A stretch of DNA of 6,424 nt from an uncultured Lachnospiraceae bacterium. Lineage in GTDB: Bacteria > Bacillota > Clostridia > Lachnospirales > Lachnospiraceae. A program made the position numbers and the translations under genes. Positions 5,674 to 6,424 of this stretch are shown one piece after another. How positions within the stretch are numbered: position 1 is the stretch's first letter; every line of letters begins with the position of its first letter. The stretch is from assembly GCA_910577115.1 (NCBI GenBank), contig CAJTMC010000095.1, positions 1-6,424 on the forward strand, in the 5' to 3' direction. The notes beneath the pieces are model-generated. The model was given only the letters and a program-made list of their open reading frames with translations. It was not told the DNA's origin and did not search any database.

Positions 5674-5717
5674 AGTAATAGTGCAATAAAGCTCCTCGAT
5701 TATACTGCGCTATTACT
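5674..5717. repeat. Palindrome A, 15-bp stem
   Basis: AGTAATAGTGCAATA (5674-5688) pairs with TACTGCGCTATTACT (5703-5717) around a 14-base centre, with 13 Watson-Crick pairs. No T-run follows on either strand, so it is not an ordinary terminator. It lies about 45 bases past the stop of the tail ORF at 5762-5977 and is repeated 391 bases away as palindrome B. Confidence 0.75.
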
Positions 5718-5761
5718 GTCAATCAGTGGTTTGTTTCCATGAATCCTTCATTTTATGCTGT

Positions 5762-5977
5762 TCAGACGGGTGTACAGATTTTAGCTTGGATCTCCAGTAC
5801 CTCTTCTTTGGTCAGACTCAGTATATCCGCAATATCCTCAACGGAAAGTCCGTATTTTAACGCTTTTGCTGTTGCTTTTGTTATAATTTTTTCTGTTACT
5901 TCTTCCGTAACTTTCGCAGTTGCCTCCTTTACAGCGCGGATTTTTTCATCTTCAAATAACTGCCCCACTTTTGTCAT
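5762..5977 (-). CDS. Rpn/PD-(D/E)XK-like C-terminal tail protein, 71 aa
   Basis: The protein is a highly charged helical segment of short repeats (KVTEEVTEKI, TKATAKALK), ending in GLSVEDIADILSLTKEEVLE, a small helix-turn-helix-like motif. That combination is typical of the C-terminal ends of the Rpn / PD-(D/E)XK 'putative transposase' proteins common in Lachnospiraceae. The roughly 200-residue nuclease domain of that family is absent. Start ATG 5977 has AGAGAGG nine bases upstream, and in-frame TGA TAA stops lie just before it, so it is either a genuine stand-alone small protein or a remnant with a chance start. A paralogous tail follows at 6153. The final residues ICTPV are identical in both. 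It is convergent with the LysR gene. No function can be assigned beyond family resemblance. Confidence 0.5.
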   Translation of the reverse strand: MTKVGQLFEDEKIRAVKEATAKVTEEVTEKIITKATAKALKYGLSVEDIADILSLTKEEVLEIQAKICTPV

Positions 5978-6064
5978 AACCAGATACCTCTCTTATCACT
6001 ATAATGACAGATTTCGTATTCATTCTGTACATTAGTCATTTTTTTAAATTTCTAATCTCCAAGT

Positions 6065-6108
6065 AGAAATAGTGCAATAAAGTTTCCGGACTATACTGCA
6101 CTATTTCT
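6065..6108. repeat. Palindrome B, 15-bp stem
   Basis: AGAAATAGTGCAATA (6065-6079) pairs with TACTGCACTATTTCT (6094-6108). On the minus strand this gives 14 Watson-Crick pairs and one G-U, and the stem may extend inward through AGT/ACT (6081-6083 with 6090-6092). It matches palindrome A, except that the third pair is swapped from T-A to A-T. As with A, no T-run follows. Confidence 0.75.
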
Positions 6109-6152
6109 GTCAATCAGTGGTTTATTTTCATAAAGCTTTCATTTTATGCTGT

Positions 6153-6341
6153 TCAGACGGGTGTACAGATTTTCTTCTGAATCTCCAGCACCTCTTCTAT
6201 TGTCAGACTTAAGATATCCGCGATAGCTTCAACAGAAAGCCCTTGTTTTAATGCTTTCTCAGTAGCTTTTTCCGTAACTTCTTTAGTAACTTCTTTAGTA
6301 ACTTCTTTACTATAAATGAGCAAATTTAGAAAAGTGCACAA
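6153..6341 (-). pseudogene. Second Rpn-like C-terminal tail, 5'-truncated
   Basis: From about 6312 down to the stop at 6153-6155 this frame is a paralogue of the 71-aa tail at 5762-5977. It has KEVT repeats, then KALKQGLSVEAIADILSLTIEEVLE and the same ICTPV end. Upstream of the KEVT block the similarity stops. There is no ATG and no ribosome site, only a TTG at 6341 in AT-rich DNA that looks non-coding. The reading frame stays open to a TGA at 6372-6374. I read it as the 3' remnant of a larger gene, joined to unrelated DNA near 6312. It shares the downstream flank and palindrome with the first copy, so the pair arose by tandem duplication. Expression as a protein is unlikely. Confidence 0.55.
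6274..6309 (-). repeat. Three perfect 12-bp tandem repeats (KEVT codons)
   Basis: The unit gtaacttcttta occurs three times without a mismatch, reading TAAAGAAGTTAC on the minus strand and encoding one KEVT period per unit. A fourth, diverged period follows on the C-terminal side. Perfect repetition at the DNA level points to recent slippage expansion within the coiled tail. Confidence 0.9.
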
Positions 6342-6346
6342 TAAAT

Positions 6347-6424
6347 TTATGCCACTAAAGCCAAAACTTCCTCAAAAAGGACGTGCCTTTCCCCGCACAG
6401 GTAGATGAAGCGTAGTCGTTCTTC
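6347..6424 (-). CDS. C-terminal end of an unidentified ORF (partial)
   Basis: A minus-strand frame enters from the right edge and reads 25 codons, EERLRFIYLCGERHVLFEEV then LALVA, to TAA at 6347-6349. The composition, mixed charged and hydrophobic in a helical or strand-like pattern, looks protein-like, but I do not recognise the family and the frame is too short to be sure that it is coding. It ends about 35 bases before the point where the truncated Rpn-like tail begins, so the two may mark a rearrangement junction. Confidence 0.3.
   Translation of the reverse strand, partial: EERLRFIYLCGERHVLFEEVLALVA

Noticed and set aside
5974..6039. A 21-aa minus-strand ORF overlapping the start of the 71-aa tail gene by ATGA
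   Set aside because: The only GGAGA-like motif is about 16 bases from its ATG. The overlap is suggestive, but nothing else supports it. It could be a frame-shifted piece of a parent gene.
5660..6341. CRISPR array or phage attachment site reading of the right-hand repeats
   Set aside because: There are only two units of about 390 bases with coding content, with no short regular spacers, no tRNA and no integrase in view.

Overview
The window looks like an accessory region of a low-to-moderate-GC anaerobic Firmicute, most likely a gut Lachnospiraceae or related Clostridia. This is inferred from strong AAGGAGG ribosome sites, AT-rich intergenic DNA, oxygen-sensitive Fe-S chemistry, and short KEVTEKA-type tail genes resembling the C-terminal ends of Rpn / PD-(D/E)XK 'transposase' proteins that are abundant in that family. 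The assignment rests on recognition from memory, not on a search.

Layout. 1-384: two very small minus-strand ORFs (36 and 21 aa) behind a leader module R1, which holds a promoter, a leader and a strong intrinsic terminator and ends at the ribosome site of the 21-aa ORF. 385-1401: a minus-strand aromatic-acid-exporter (ArAE/FUSC) family gene broken by one in-frame TAG. 1416-1463: an intrinsic terminator. 1484-4324: a minus-strand operon reading DASS/SLC13 permease, then tartrate dehydratase alpha, then beta. 4325-4606: a divergent regulatory region with facing promoters and several dyads. 4607-5521: a plus-strand LysR regulator. 5472-5660: R2, a diverged copy of R1 in the same orientation, overlapping the 3' end of the regulator gene. 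5674-6341: two tandem copies of a unit made of a 15-bp-stem palindrome plus a minus-strand Rpn-like tail ORF. 6347-6424: the C-terminal end of an unidentified minus-strand ORF that runs off the window.

How the genes work together. The core is a tartrate-utilisation cassette equivalent in content to E. coli ttdR-ttdA-ttdB-ttdT, but rearranged: the permease gene comes first in the operon and the LysR gene is divergent from it. The permease would import a dicarboxylate, TtdAB would dehydrate L-(+)-tartrate to oxaloacetate, and the LysR protein would control the operon from the shared intergenic region. Fumarate/malate as the true substrate remains possible. The exporter remnant may once have belonged to the cassette.

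The most unusual feature is the framing. The whole cassette lies between two diverged direct copies of a promoter-leader-terminator module. The last residues of the LysR protein are encoded by the antisense of one copy. Beyond that copy lies a duplicated palindrome-plus-tail-ORF unit whose hairpins show a compensatory base-pair change.
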